From positions 299,197 to 363,196 of the forward strand of contig CAWFCH010000008.1 in NCBI GenBank assembly GCA_963814295.1: a stretch of 64,000 nucleotides of DNA. Reading direction: 5' to 3'. Of the stretch, positions 43,543-53,422 are shown piece after piece. The translations under genes were made by a program, and so were the position numbers. The notes under the pieces are model-generated. The model was not told the DNA's origin and made no database searches. It worked only from the letters and a program-made list of their open reading frames with translations. The stretch is from UBA6107 sp963814295 (GTDB lineage: Bacteria; Chloroflexota; Anaerolineae; Anaerolineales; Anaerolineaceae). Position 1 is the stretch's first letter; the number at the start of each line of letters is the position of its first letter.

Positions 43543-45891
43543 TTATTTACCCTCAGCTTTTTTAAGATACGCAAAGATCACGCTTGGTGACAGGTTGGAC
43601 TCGAGGATTTCCACCTTCTTGTCATAGAACGCGTCTTCAAACGCCTGGGCAAAAGCTGGTGGAGGTGGCAAAGCGCCGGCCTCTCCCACACCTTTTATTC
43701 CCAGCGGATTCAACGGGCTGGGTGTGTGCAGGTGACCCATTTCAATCTTCCTGGGCATATCCGATGCCAGCGGCATCAGGTAATCCATGAAGGAGGCGGT
43801 CAACAATTGGCCGTTCTCATCATAGACGATCTTCTCGTAGAAGGCATTGCCGATACCCATGGAGACGCCGCCCTGGAGCTGGCCTTCAAGCAGCAGCGGG
43901 TTGATCACCGTGCCGCAATCGTGAACCAGCACAAAGCGGTCGATCGTAGGTTTACAGGTATCAGGGTCGATATCCAGGATCACAGCACAAGCGCCGGAAC
44001 CGGTGGCGCCGTGCGGTGGACCGTAGTAGGCGGTGGCTTCAAGGCCTGGTTCCACGCCGGGTTCGACCACGCCGCGCATGGGGTTAGCCAACGAAGCCAG
44101 CGTACCAAGGGGGATGGTGGATTCGGGTTTACCCTTGACGCACACGCTGCCCTCGCACAGGTCGACCTGGTCTTCAGGAACTCCGAGGGCTTTACTGGCG
44201 GTGGCGAAGATCTTGGCGCGTACCTTCTGGCTGGCCAGGTGAGTGGCTGTGCCCACCAGCGTGGCACCGCGGCTGGCGAAGGTGCCGGCACCCCAGGCGA
44301 AGTGCCCGGTGTCACCAGTGATGACCTTCACGTCGTCAATTTTGACATTCAGCGCGTCTGCAACGATCTGGGCAAAGACGGTGAAATGCCCCTGACCTTG
44401 CGAGCTGTAGCCGGTCGCCAGGGTTACCTTGCCGTTAGTGCTCACGGTTAACTTGACGCCTTCGTATGGGCCAACCGCCGTTCCTTCCGTGAAGGCGACC
44501 ACACCGATACCCAGTCTTTTACCTTCTTTACGGGCTTTGGGCTGAATCTCCTTGCGGAACTTGTCATAATCGATCATATCGAGGCACAACTTCATATTGC
44601 CCAGGTAATCACCGCTGTCAAGCACACCTTCCACGAAGTCCTGCCCGATGATACCGGTCTTGTGCGGGAATTCTTCGGGTTTCAAGAGGTTCTTTAAGCG
44701 CAGTTCCACCGGGTCCATACCCAGCTCACGCGCCGCGAAATCCATCATGCGCTCCATGGCGTGGATGCCTTCCGAGCGACCAGCGCCGCGCACTGGTGTG
44801 ACCACCATCTGGTTGGTGAAAACCATGCGGATCTCGGTGTAGAAGTTGGGCACGCGGTAATTGCTCACCGTGTGTGTCTGGGTGTTCAGCGGAACAGTCA
44901 TGCCGTAGGAGTCGTAGGCACCGGTATTGTGATAAAAGACGTCCTTGAAACCAAGGATGGTGCCGTCCTTCTTGAGGGCAATTTCACAGTGGTGAACCTG
45001 GTCACGTTCTGAAGTGGTTGCCAGGAAGTTCTCGCGCCTGTCTTCGATCCACTTGATTGGTCGCTTCAGTTGCTTCGAGATCCAGGGAAGCAGCACATCA
45101 TCTGCTTGCGAGCTCATCACCTTGGGTCCGAAGCCGCCGCCGATGAATGGGGTGATAACGTGCACCTGGCTTTCGGCCAGGCCGAGCGCGCGGGAGATTG
45201 ATCCGCGGATGGTCAGCGGGGATTGTGTGCTGGCCCAGACGGATAATTCCTGGTTGCGCTCGTCCCAATTCACTACAAAGCCGCGGTTTTCCATGGCTGC
45301 TGCGGCCACGTGTTCGATAACCATTCGCTTGGCAACGACCACATCCGCCTGTTTCTTCGCTTCCTCGTAATTGCCGGATTCCTGCGAAACCAGGGCAGCC
45401 ATGTTGGTACCAAGGTCGTCGTGAACCAGCACGGAAGTGTCAGTCCAGGCTTTTTCAAGGTCCCCCACAGCCGGCAGCGGTTCCACATCCAGGATGATGT
45501 CATCGAAGGCATCTTCTGCGATATAGCGTGATTCAGCAATGATCACAGCCAGGGGTTCACCGGAAAAGCGGATCTTGCCCTTGGCAATGGGCACCAGGGT
45601 GCGCGCGTTGAATTGCGAGCCGGGGATGGCGGTGGGAGGGGGGACCTGGAGGGGACCGGGTTTCCAGAAATCGCCAAAGTCATCAGCGGTATAGACCGCC
45701 ACAACACCGGGGCGTTTGCGGGCTTCTGTCACATCGATATTGAGGATCTTCGCGTGAGCATAGTCGCTGCGAAGAAACGCGGCGTGCAGCATGCCGGGAA
45801 GCTGGATGTCATCGATGAATTTCGCGTTCCCGGTCAACAGGAATTTGTCTTCAAGACGTTTTACGGGTTGTCCAAAATATTTTCCAGTCAC
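43543..45891 (-). CDS. Molybdenum-binding large subunit of second hydroxylase, intact
   Basis: A 782-residue large subunit, full length. Motifs: FLLTGNAKFIDDI, IGGGFGPKV, TPVRGAGRSEGIHAMERMM, TGYSSQGQGHFTVFAQ and the C-terminal KGVGEAGALPPPPAFAQAF containing the catalytic-type Glu. The residues at the CoxL active-site loop (AYRCSFR) are absent, so this is not form I CO dehydrogenase. Together with the Fe-S and FAD subunits (45905-47270) it forms an oxidoreductase for purines or other N-heterocycles. Unlike its paralogue at 5044-7404 it has no frameshift. Confidence 0.92.
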   Translation of the reverse strand: MTGKYFGQPVKRLEDKFLLTGNAKFIDDIQLPGMLHAAFLRSDYAHAKILNIDVTEARKRPGVVAVYTADDFGDFWKPGPLQVPPPTAIPGSQFNARTLVPIAKGKIRFSGEPLAVIIAESRYIAEDAFDDIILDVEPLPAVGDLEKAWTDTSVLVHDDLGTNMAALVSQESGNYEEAKKQADVVVAKRMVIEHVAAAAMENRGFVVNWDERNQELSVWASTQSPLTIRGSISRALGLAESQVHVITPFIGGGFGPKVMSSQADDVLLPWISKQLKRPIKWIEDRRENFLATTSERDQVHHCEIALKKDGTILGFKDVFYHNTGAYDSYGMTVPLNTQTHTVSNYRVPNFYTEIRMVFTNQMVVTPVRGAGRSEGIHAMERMMDFAARELGMDPVELRLKNLLKPEEFPHKTGIIGQDFVEGVLDSGDYLGNMKLCLDMIDYDKFRKEIQPKARKEGKRLGIGVVAFTEGTAVGPYEGVKLTVSTNGKVTLATGYSSQGQGHFTVFAQIVADALNVKIDDVKVITGDTGHFAWGAGTFASRGATLVGTATHLASQKVRAKIFATASKALGVPEDQVDLCEGSVCVKGKPESTIPLGTLASLANPMRGVVEPGVEPGLEATAYYGPPHGATGSGACAVILDIDPDTCKPTIDRFVLVHDCGTVINPLLLEGQLQGGVSMGIGNAFYEKIVYDENGQLLTASFMDYLMPLASDMPRKIEMGHLHTPSPLNPLGIKGVGEAGALPPPPAFAQAFEDAFYDKKVEILESNLSPSVIFAYLKKAEGK

Positions 45892-45904
45892 AGTTTACCT
45901 CGCT

Positions 45905-46387
45905 TCACTTATCCTGAGACATCTTCTCGGCCGCGTCCTGAACGGCTTCGACGATCTTCTCATATCCTGTGCACCGGCAGATGTTGCCATCGATCGCCTC
46001 GCGAATCTCATCTTCCGTGGGTTTAGGGTATTCTTCAAGGAAGGGAACGAGGGTCATCAGGAAACCGGGAGTGCAGAATCCGCATTGCAGGGCGTGTTTA
46101 TCTGTAAAGGACTGCTGCAGCGGGTGCAGGTTTTCGGGTGTGCCGAGTGATTCCACCGTGTTGATCTTGTGCCCGTTTGCCTGAACGGCGAACATCAGGC
46201 AGGAACGGATGGCTTCACCATCAAAAAGGATGGTGCAAGCGCCGCAGATGCCGTGCTCGCAGCCTACGTGGGTGCCCAGCAAGCCCAGGTCATGGCGCAG
46301 GAAATCGCTCAAGAGCAGGCGGGGTTCAACTTCGCGTTCATAAACTGTACCGTTCACTGTAACGGTAATTGGAAAGAATTTGCTCAT
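45905..46387 (-). CDS. 2Fe-2S subunit of second Mo hydroxylase
   Basis: A 160-residue protein with both cluster motifs: CEHGICGACTILFDG near residues 42-56 and CGFCTPGF ... GNICRCTGYE near 100-140. Starts 2 bases after the FAD-subunit stop. Complete. Confidence 0.94.
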   Translation of the reverse strand: MSKFFPITVTVNGTVYEREVEPRLLLSDFLRHDLGLLGTHVGCEHGICGACTILFDGEAIRSCLMFAVQANGHKINTVESLGTPENLHPLQQSFTDKHALQCGFCTPGFLMTLVPFLEEYPKPTEDEIREAIDGNICRCTGYEKIVEAVQDAAEKMSQDK

Positions 46388-46388
46388 G

Positions 46389-47270
46389 TTATCCTCCTCT
46401 TTTCGCGCGTTCGAAGGCTTCGGTGAGTGAACGCACGATCAACACGCGGGTGATGCTGCGGCGGTAATCGGCGCTGGCGTGCAGGTCGGTGGCCGGATCG
46501 ATCTCTCCGGTTATGGCTGCATCGGCGACCTCTTCGATGGCTTCTTTTGTTGGTTTACTACCGTTAAGGATTTCGCCAGCCTTTTGTGAAAGGATGGGTA
46601 CTTCTGCCACGCTCATCATCACCATGCGCACGTCTTTGCAGTTGTCGTTCTCGTCCAACGTAATGATGGATGCCACAGCCGATTGGGCGTAGCCGCCGCT
46701 TTGCCGTGATACCTGAACATACTTGGAGCCGGTGCGCGGGGCAAGCGGTTTAATTACGAGTTCCGCCAGCATTTCTTCCGGTTCAATCACGGTCATGAAG
46801 GGTCCGATGATCAGGTCAGGTGCGTCCACCCAGCGTTCCTTGCCCTTGCCTTTGATGAGCGCTTGCATGTTCATGACCATCGAGATGCTGGGCAGTTGAC
46901 CTGCGGGATCGGCGTGAGCGATGGCACCGCCAAAGGTGCCGCGGCGGCGTATCTGCGGGTGGGCGATGAATTTTGAGACTTCGATGAGCAGCGGGAAGCG
47001 TTTGGCAACCTCCTCGCTGTTTTCCACCTCGCTGACGCGGGTCATCGTGCCGATCGCCAGGCCGCCATCTGCAGTGGGTTTGATATAAGAGAGTTCGGGT
47101 ACGTTGTTAAGGTCCACCAGCGCGCTTGGCCGCGCCATGCGGAAGTTCATCGCGGCGATCAGGCTTTGACCGCCAGCGAGTACTTTTCCTTCGTAACCAA
47201 GCTCCGCCAGTGTATCCAGCGCTTCATCCACGCTGGAGGGTGCATAATAATCAAAATTTGCTGGCTTCAT
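46389..47270 (-). CDS. FAD subunit of second Mo hydroxylase
   Basis: A 293-residue CoxM-like subunit: KVLAGGQSLIAAMNFRMARP and RRRGTFGGAIAHADPAGQLP are the two flavin-binding motifs. First gene of the operon (FAD, Fe-S, Mo, CoxG, small membrane protein). Start 47270 is preceded by AGGAGGTTG. A strong hairpin (47361-47391) separates it from the upstream cyclase gene. Confidence 0.93.
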   Translation of the reverse strand: MKPANFDYYAPSSVDEALDTLAELGYEGKVLAGGQSLIAAMNFRMARPSALVDLNNVPELSYIKPTADGGLAIGTMTRVSEVENSEEVAKRFPLLIEVSKFIAHPQIRRRGTFGGAIAHADPAGQLPSISMVMNMQALIKGKGKERWVDAPDLIIGPFMTVIEPEEMLAELVIKPLAPRTGSKYVQVSRQSGGYAQSAVASIITLDENDNCKDVRMVMMSVAEVPILSQKAGEILNGSKPTKEAIEEVADAAITGEIDPATDLHASADYRRSITRVLIVRSLTEAFERAKRGG

Positions 47271-47360
47271 TAATTACAACCTCCTGTTAGATTGAGGGTT
47301 CAAAATCCTGGGGTTTCGTAGAAAAATTTTACCGGTAAATAATAAACGCTAAGCTACAGA

Positions 47361-47391
47361 AACCTTCAGGGGAGCAATTCCCCTGAAGGTT
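47361..47391 (-). terminator. Hairpin terminator between cyclase gene and second hydroxylase operon
   Basis: A 13-bp perfect stem (AACCTTCAGGGGA / TCCCCTGAAGGTT) with a 5-base loop, 16 bases after the cyclase stop; weak T-run on the minus strand. Confidence 0.75.
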
Positions 47392-47406
47392 ATGAGCATT
47401 GAGTGT

Positions 47407-49074
47407 TTATTCTTTAAAGGCGACGAAACGGCCCCACATGGATTCTGCTTCCATGGCTTTCTGCAGGTAGCAGCCAATGTAGTAGCGACCACTCCTGGCT
47501 GTGGCAAGCTGACCTGCCAGGTTTTCCGCGTGCACGATGGTGTGCGGGAAGAGATTGAGGTGCATGTCCTGGTAGAAGTCCTTTAGCGGGTAGAGCTGGT
47601 CCCAGTCTTTGCCAAAATCTTTGATCAACTTGGCATTGGCTTCAGCGAAGGTCTTGGGGTGCCAGATGCGCATGATGGTGTTCATCGGGTGATCGGCGGA
47701 TACCGCGTCAACACCGATCCACTTGATCTTCATCTTGATCGCCCAGGCGGAAAAGTCAGGTGAGGGGCCGGGGTGCTTGACCATGTAGCGAAATTCATCA
47801 GAATCCTTGCTGTTCCAGCCGTACTTGTTCCAGCCGGTCTTGATGATGAGGATGTCGCCCTCACGGACTTCGACCTGGTCCATGATCATTTGCGGGGTGT
47901 AAACGCTTGAATCGGTAACAACGTCAGAGATATCGGCGATGACACCGGGGCCAACCCAGTCAGTCAGGGGAACCTGACCGATGCTCCGGCCGTTGGGGAA
48001 GAAGTGCTTCTCACCATCCATATGCGTGCCGAGGTGGATGCTGGCGTTGCAGATTGAACCGTTGCGACCCATACCGAAGTACTGCCCACCGACGCGCTTG
48101 GTGTAGGTGACGGTGAGGGGTATGTAGTTCAACCACTGCGGGGTCTGCACGCTGAAGGGCACGGTCATGTCGATCATCTCTGATTTTTTCATGACGCCAA
48201 AGAATTCATCTTCGCTCATGCCTTCAGGGGCGGTCCAGGCGAACACACGGCTCCACGCGGTTTCGACTTCCATGTAGGGGATCGGCATGATGCTGATCCA
48301 GGCGCGCTTGTTCTTGAGCTTGTCGATATCGCCGACAATGGCTTCCGCCAGCACCAGGTGTTTCCTGGGCATATCGATGTGGGTCAACTGGTAATACTCG
48401 CCCTGCGGGTAGGTCTCGTCCCATGTCTTGCCGGTCTCTTTGAGTAGTTTGGCTTCTGCCAGTTTGAAATGGTCTTCGTGCCAGCGGCGGATGGGGGTGT
48501 TCATCGGGTGTTCGGCAGAACCGCAATCCACACCGATGACCTTTAGTTCCATATCCATCGCCCACTTGTAGAAGTCCATCGAGGGACCCGGATGGCGGAC
48601 AAGGAAACCAAATTCCATGCCTTCAACACCGCCCTGGGCACCTTCATTGTACACAGCCGGTTGATCCCATGAATACTTGTGGTAGCCGGTGTTAACGATG
48701 AGGATGTCACCCTTCTTGACTTCAACCTTAGAAGTGATCATTTCGGGGGTGTAGATGCTGTAATCGGAAACCAGGTCAGAGATATCCGCCACTACGCCGG
48801 GACCACTCAGATCGGTGAGGGGAATATCGGCGATGGCGCGCGCGCCTGAATGGAACGCGCGTTCACCCACCAGGTGGGTACCCACGGTGTTGCTCCAGTT
48901 GAGTATTTGCCCATTGGCACCCTGACCGCCGCCGTAAGCACCGGTAACACGCTTGAAGAAGTGCACCTCAAGCGATTTCTCATGGGGATGGGGCGGGGTG
49001 AATATGCTGCAGGCCTGGGTCAGGTCATACAGCTTTGCATCAGTAAGCATCTTGATAAAATCTTCTCGGTTCAT
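47407..49074 (-). CDS. Tandem-duplicated cyclase family metal hydrolase
   Basis: A 555-residue protein made of two homologous cyclase (kynurenine-formamidase-like, PF04199) domains; single-domain members are 200-280 residues. The second half has the metal motif intact (HLGTHMDGEKHF, later DAVSADHPMN). The first half has TVGTHLVGERAF at the matching place, lacking the first His and the Asp, with DCGSAEHPMN later. So the C-terminal copy is probably the catalyst and the N-terminal copy structural or altered. It is third in the FdrA-AllG-cyclase set and may open a cyclic amide or imide from base breakdown (inference). Confidence 0.87.
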   Translation of the reverse strand: MNREDFIKMLTDAKLYDLTQACSIFTPPHPHEKSLEVHFFKRVTGAYGGGQGANGQILNWSNTVGTHLVGERAFHSGARAIADIPLTDLSGPGVVADISDLVSDYSIYTPEMITSKVEVKKGDILIVNTGYHKYSWDQPAVYNEGAQGGVEGMEFGFLVRHPGPSMDFYKWAMDMELKVIGVDCGSAEHPMNTPIRRWHEDHFKLAEAKLLKETGKTWDETYPQGEYYQLTHIDMPRKHLVLAEAIVGDIDKLKNKRAWISIMPIPYMEVETAWSRVFAWTAPEGMSEDEFFGVMKKSEMIDMTVPFSVQTPQWLNYIPLTVTYTKRVGGQYFGMGRNGSICNASIHLGTHMDGEKHFFPNGRSIGQVPLTDWVGPGVIADISDVVTDSSVYTPQMIMDQVEVREGDILIIKTGWNKYGWNSKDSDEFRYMVKHPGPSPDFSAWAIKMKIKWIGVDAVSADHPMNTIMRIWHPKTFAEANAKLIKDFGKDWDQLYPLKDFYQDMHLNLFPHTIVHAENLAGQLATARSGRYYIGCYLQKAMEAESMWGRFVAFKE

Positions 49075-49104
49075 TTTTCCTCCAGATGTCTATGGATAAG
49101 TAGA

Positions 49105-50352
49105 TTAGTTGAACCCGTACTTGTCAGCGAAGGCGACAAGGGCGTCTTCGAAACATTTCATCGGGGCGGATACCACACCAGCGCCGACCTGTCCGACACC
49201 GGGATCCTTGTGCGCCACACCGGTATTCACGCGCGGGGCGATCTGTTTTTCGACCACTTTGCGAATGTCCACACCGGTGGGGGTGCCGCGGAAATCAAGG
49301 AAGGGGATGGTGAACTGCTTGTGTTCTGCCTCGGTGATTTCGTACATGTCCAGGGTGGTGTTGATGGCATCACGCGGTACACCACCGATGAAGGTGACAA
49401 GGGCAGGGGCGGTCGCCATGGCGAAACCACCAATGCCGGCTGTCTCGGTGATGACGCTGTCGCCAATATCAGGGCAGGCATCTTTTTCGGAAAAGCCAGG
49501 GAAATAGAGCGCTTTAACAATAGGTGAAGGGGCGGTGAACCACTGGTCGCCCAGCCCACTCACGCGGATACCCCAATCGGTACCATTACGCGTCATCACG
49601 GTGACGATGGTGCTGCCTTCCACGTTCTCTCCAGCGGCGGTCATGGTCTTGCAGCCAGCCATAACAGGATTGAGGATGCTTAAGGCGTTCTCGCCCAGGA
49701 ACTTGATCACTTCAGCCGCGGTGGCGGTATCTTTGGCGGTCTTCACAATGTAAGGAGCCAGCTGCGTCGTCCACAGAATGGAGGCGGCATCCAGGCGGTT
49801 GTGACCGTCATCGCCCATGTGCAGCGCTTTTGAAAGAATGGCGCGGATGTCGATACCGCCGCTGGCTTCGATGGCAGCCTTTACGGTTGGTCCGAGCACG
49901 GCTTCCATCCAGCGCAGTTTTTCCATCACGTCTTCACTATATGCGCCCATGCGCAATACTTTTCCGCGTCCTTCATTCAGGTTGGAATAGCACTTGATGC
50001 CGTGGGTCTGGTTTTCGATGACATAGACCAGTTGCGAAGGCGAGATGACACCAGCCATCGGGCCGGTGCACATGTGGTCATGGCAGGGCGAGAATTCAAT
50101 CTTGCCGGATTTCAATAATTTCTCGGCTTCTTCAGCATTCTTTGCCTTGCCTTCGAAGAGGAGAGCGCCGATCATGGCGCCCTTGATCGGGCCGGACATT
50201 CTTTCCCAGGTGACCGGGGGACCGGCGTGCAGGAGCATGTTCTCGTGGATACCAGGGACAACATCCAGCGCCTTTGCCATCGTAGTGGCCACAGGGCGGG
50301 CTTCCATAAAACGTTCTACTACTGATGCATTTGCTTTCTCAATATCAACCAT
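49105..50352 (-). CDS. AllG/YlbE-like (DUF1116) protein
   Basis: A 415-residue protein. The start at 50352 is chosen for its GGAGGAAGC ribosome site; a longer reading to 50463 overlaps the FdrA gene. Contains SPCHDHMCTGPMAGVISPSQ, MGDDGHNRLDAASILW and ETAGIGGFAMATAPA, all typical of DUF1116. In E. coli the YlbE/AllG protein is part of the AllFGH complex that makes carbamoyl phosphate and oxamate from oxalurate. Here it follows FdrA by 38 bases; AllH (DUF2877) is not seen. Confidence 0.88.
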   Translation of the reverse strand: MVDIEKANASVVERFMEARPVATTMAKALDVVPGIHENMLLHAGPPVTWERMSGPIKGAMIGALLFEGKAKNAEEAEKLLKSGKIEFSPCHDHMCTGPMAGVISPSQLVYVIENQTHGIKCYSNLNEGRGKVLRMGAYSEDVMEKLRWMEAVLGPTVKAAIEASGGIDIRAILSKALHMGDDGHNRLDAASILWTTQLAPYIVKTAKDTATAAEVIKFLGENALSILNPVMAGCKTMTAAGENVEGSTIVTVMTRNGTDWGIRVSGLGDQWFTAPSPIVKALYFPGFSEKDACPDIGDSVITETAGIGGFAMATAPALVTFIGGVPRDAINTTLDMYEITEAEHKQFTIPFLDFRGTPTGVDIRKVVEKQIAPRVNTGVAHKDPGVGQVGAGVVSAPMKCFEDALVAFADKYGFN

Positions 50353-50390
50353 GTGCTTCCTCCAGGTTATTAGAATTGGGTTATCCGAAT

Positions 50391-52127
50391 CTACTTTCTG
50401 GGTGCCTTCATCTTTTGCAGGATGTCCATCAGTTTTTCGTTTCCGCCAGCGGGGGGCTTCCAATCCACCTGCACATACGGAGCGCCCTGGTCCTTCAGAT
50501 TCTCTGAGAAGGATTCGAGACCGACATTGATCGCCGCCAGCGGCTTTTTAAGGTTTTCGAGGTCAACAGGTTTACCAATTGTTTCAACCTTGGGCTGGTC
50601 GCGTTCGGCCAACGCGCGCAAGAGGCGTCCGACATAGCGGCAGATGACCTCATTGCTGGTATCCACGTAAGCTCCGGCGGCTTTCAACTGGGCGATCTGG
50701 TTATCCAGGTTCTGGGGATCCTCATCGGTACCGCAGGCCACGCAAACCACCTCGAGATGCCGCCCGTCTTTTTTGGCGTCAGCGATGCATTTAGCGATGG
50801 CGGGGGCGATCTCACTGGCGGGATCGGGATGTGAACCATAACCGATGACCACATCCAGGAAGATAACAGCGACTTCCGGGTCTTTTGCTTCCTCATATAA
50901 TCTGCGGATGCGCAGTTCATTGTCCATCATGGGGTGCAGACGACCCTGGGTGAATTCATCTTCACCCAGGTCAACGATGCAGTTTTCCTGGCTGACGAAG
51001 GCATCAGGCAGTTGAAATTCCTTGTTGATGGGGGAGTTCGCCAGCACCCTGGGGATGTAGCCATAAAGAATATGCTGGGCTTCGTAGGCGAGGGTGCCGC
51101 CGGAGAAGAGACCGCGCAGGTACTTCTGCTGGGGGGTGAATTTCTTGATGGGCAGGTCGGCATCGCCGGTGAGCGTGGGCGGGTTATTCGCCAGTTCAAC
51201 CGCCAGGCGGGCGGCGTCGTCAAGCCCGGTGGCAAAGAACAGGTTGCCGTCGCGGGTTGTGGTAATGGGTCGGGCGATAAAGTTGACCACAACAGGTTTG
51301 CCGGCTTTGCGGGCGACCTTCAATACTTCTTCAGCAACCTTGGGAGAAGGCGGTTTGGAGGTAAGGACGATGACTTTGGTGTCGTCGTCACGTGTCAGCA
51401 CGTCCAGTGCCATTAAAAAGGTGATCGCGCCTACTTCTGCTTTAAGGTCGCGACCGCCAGTGCCGATGCCGAAGGTAATACCGCTATTGAGTTGATGAAT
51501 ACGGGAGGCCACCTGCTGCAGGCCGGTGCCCGCCGCCGCGACGATGCCGATCGGACCTTTGCGGATCTTGTTGGCGAAGGCGAGGCCATAACCATCGACC
51601 ATGGCGGTACCGCAGTCCGGTCCCATAACCAGCAAACCCAGTTCCCGAGCTTCCTTCTTCAGGTCGATCTCATTCTCAACGGAAACGTTATCGCTGAAGA
51701 GATGCACGTGTTTACCAAGGCGCAGGGCTTCGCGGGTGACAGCCGTGGCGTAACGGCCGGCGACAGAAATGATCACCCATTCAGCGTCGGGCAGCATATC
51801 TACTGCGCTTTCAAGGCTGCGCGGTTGGTATTCCTGGTCTGATGTCGCTTTACGGGCGGCGAGCAGTCCTTCCACCTGGGCCAAGGCATCGAGAGCGGCT
51901 TTTTCGTTTTCGGCTTTAACGACGATCGCCAGGTCATCAGGTTTGGTCGCATTTACTTCGGGGGTATCCAATCCGATGTGGGCAAGCAGTTCCTTGTTGG
52001 AATCTGTTCCCATAACCACTCCGGCATCAAGGATACCGGGCAACCCGGCAAGCGAACGCTGCAAGGACATGAGCTTGGCTGAATCGTAATACACACCACT
52101 TCGGATTTCTGTTTTTAAAGTTGCCAT
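50391..52127 (-). CDS. fdrA: FdrA/AllF-like acyl-CoA-synthetase-type protein
   Basis: A 578-residue protein starting at ATG 52127 (AGGAGCGATA ahead). Starts with RSGVYYDSAKLMSLQRSLAGLPG, then the CoA-ligase-like core LVMGPDCGTAMVDGYGLAFAN and GIVAAAGTGLQQVASRI. The C-terminal half has VIFLDVVIGYGSHPDPA and VCVACGTDEDPQN. FdrA belongs to the AllF group that carries out oxalurate transcarbamoylation with AllG and AllH. It heads the minus-strand unit FdrA-AllG-cyclase. Confidence 0.92.
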   Translation of the reverse strand: MATLKTEIRSGVYYDSAKLMSLQRSLAGLPGILDAGVVMGTDSNKELLAHIGLDTPEVNATKPDDLAIVVKAENEKAALDALAQVEGLLAARKATSDQEYQPRSLESAVDMLPDAEWVIISVAGRYATAVTREALRLGKHVHLFSDNVSVENEIDLKKEARELGLLVMGPDCGTAMVDGYGLAFANKIRKGPIGIVAAAGTGLQQVASRIHQLNSGITFGIGTGGRDLKAEVGAITFLMALDVLTRDDDTKVIVLTSKPPSPKVAEEVLKVARKAGKPVVVNFIARPITTTRDGNLFFATGLDDAARLAVELANNPPTLTGDADLPIKKFTPQQKYLRGLFSGGTLAYEAQHILYGYIPRVLANSPINKEFQLPDAFVSQENCIVDLGEDEFTQGRLHPMMDNELRIRRLYEEAKDPEVAVIFLDVVIGYGSHPDPASEIAPAIAKCIADAKKDGRHLEVVCVACGTDEDPQNLDNQIAQLKAAGAYVDTSNEVICRYVGRLLRALAERDQPKVETIGKPVDLENLKKPLAAINVGLESFSENLKDQGAPYVQVDWKPPAGGNEKLMDILQKMKAPRK

Positions 52128-52376
52128 TATCGCTCCTGAGAAGTGAGATATTAGGGGATGACCCATGATGATCGGGGTCTGAAAGGGTTAACGGTCGGTT
52201 CGCGCGTCAATCCCCATTGATGATAAAGATCTTTCATAGGAACCGCAGGCTTATCACTTTTTCCGTTTATGAAATAAACCTGATGTTCACCATTCTTCAA
52301 TATATCACGAACAAATATTGTCAGTCAACTAACCTTAATCGTAAATTCGATGACAAATAACATAACTTTGTCACAA

Positions 52377-52419
52377 TCAAAAAACCTCCCCGAGATCGAT
52401 AATTCGCCAGGAGGAGGTT
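52377..52419 (-). terminator. Terminator after the GNAT-like gene
   Basis: AACCTCC (52383-52389) pairs with GGAGGTT (52413-52419) around a 23-base loop; on the minus strand it ends in six T. Confidence 0.6.
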
Positions 52420-52442
52420 CTTGATTCATAAGAAAACCCTGA

Positions 52443-53169
52443 TTAAAGGTCGAGGGTCTCCGGAACGCGGAAGTTCTCGTTGGCCTTCCTGATCTCATCG
52501 GTAACATTGAAGTTCATGTCCTGACCAATGACTTCCTTGATGTAATTCTTAACGCGGCCAGTCCACATATCCTGGGTGAGGTAGAAGATCTTGGCTCCGC
52601 CCAGCTCGTGCTGGTATTCCGGCCACGGTTTGGAGGGCTGAGCCATCGAAAGACCGGCCATGCGCCAGCCGTTGTAACTCTCAAAGGTCGACCACCATTC
52701 CTTGACCTTGAGCAGTTCCATGGCATAGTAGAGTTTTGGCGTAGTACATGGGCCATCCCAGGCGAGCCTGACGTGAGAAGGTGAGGGTGTGCAGGCTGAC
52801 GGCTACGTCCTTATCCCAGACGCGACCGTTGGCAAAACCAAGCCATTCGCCATTTACCAGTCCGACCATGGTGAAGGGATCCTTCAGGCGTTTGCGCCGC
52901 AGGGAGAGTATCTCACCGTAAACACGGACACCAACGATGTCGTAGAAGTCTTTCTCAACTTTCATGACCTTCTCGAGGAAACCGAGCATGGGATCGATAT
53001 CGCTGTCCTTGATTGGGCGGATGTAGACAGCACGACCGTCCTTCAGGGTGATTGTGGCTTCTGGTACCGGGGGCAGGTCCATGGGGGCGCCCTGCAGGAT
53101 ACCCTCGATCTCGCGGACATCAATCTTCATTTCTTCAGTTGATACAGGGGTCGGGATTTCTACTTTCAT
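52443..53169 (-). CDS. GNAT-like acetyltransferase, frameshifted
   Basis: Starts at 53169 (AAAAGGATGTGAA before ATG, MKVEIPTPVSTEEMK). The region from residue 50 has RAVYIRPIKDSDIDPML and VGLVNGEWLGFANG, a GNAT-like core. The frame breaks at the four-T run 52734-52737 (AAAA on the coding strand); reading three A restores MYYAKLYYAMELLKVKEW and a second part of about 95 residues to VPETLDL. Probably one gene of about 240 residues. Upstream of FdrA on the same strand; substrate unknown. Confidence 0.65.
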
Positions 53170-53366
53170 TTCACATCCTTTTCTTATGGTTATTTTTCTG
53201 TAAAAAAAGTATAGCATTCCGGATATGTGAAGTCAACAAACGTCAGACAATTAAGACGAAATCAGGATTAAAGTAACATCGCATACCGTCATAATAGCCA
53301 CGTCCTATGATTTCTACCTTATCACACACGAATCCATGGTGCGGTTATTAAGGAGGGAAACCAAAA

Positions 53367-53402
53367 GAAAACGAGGACAACCGCGCGGTTGTCCTTGTTT
53401 TC
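53367..53402 (-). terminator. Terminator after the aldehyde dehydrogenase gene
   Basis: Near-perfect 16-18 bp palindrome (GAAAACGAGGACAACC / GGTTGTCCTTGTTTTC), followed on the minus strand by T-rich sequence. Confidence 0.88.
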
Positions 53403-53422
53403 TATTAACTATTACGCGGAGG

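Noticed and set aside
43543..45891. Aerobic CO dehydrogenase large subunit (CoxL form I)
   Set aside because: CoxG, M and S look-alikes are present, but the signature active-site loop AYRCSFR is missing, replaced by a TPVRGAGRSEG region.
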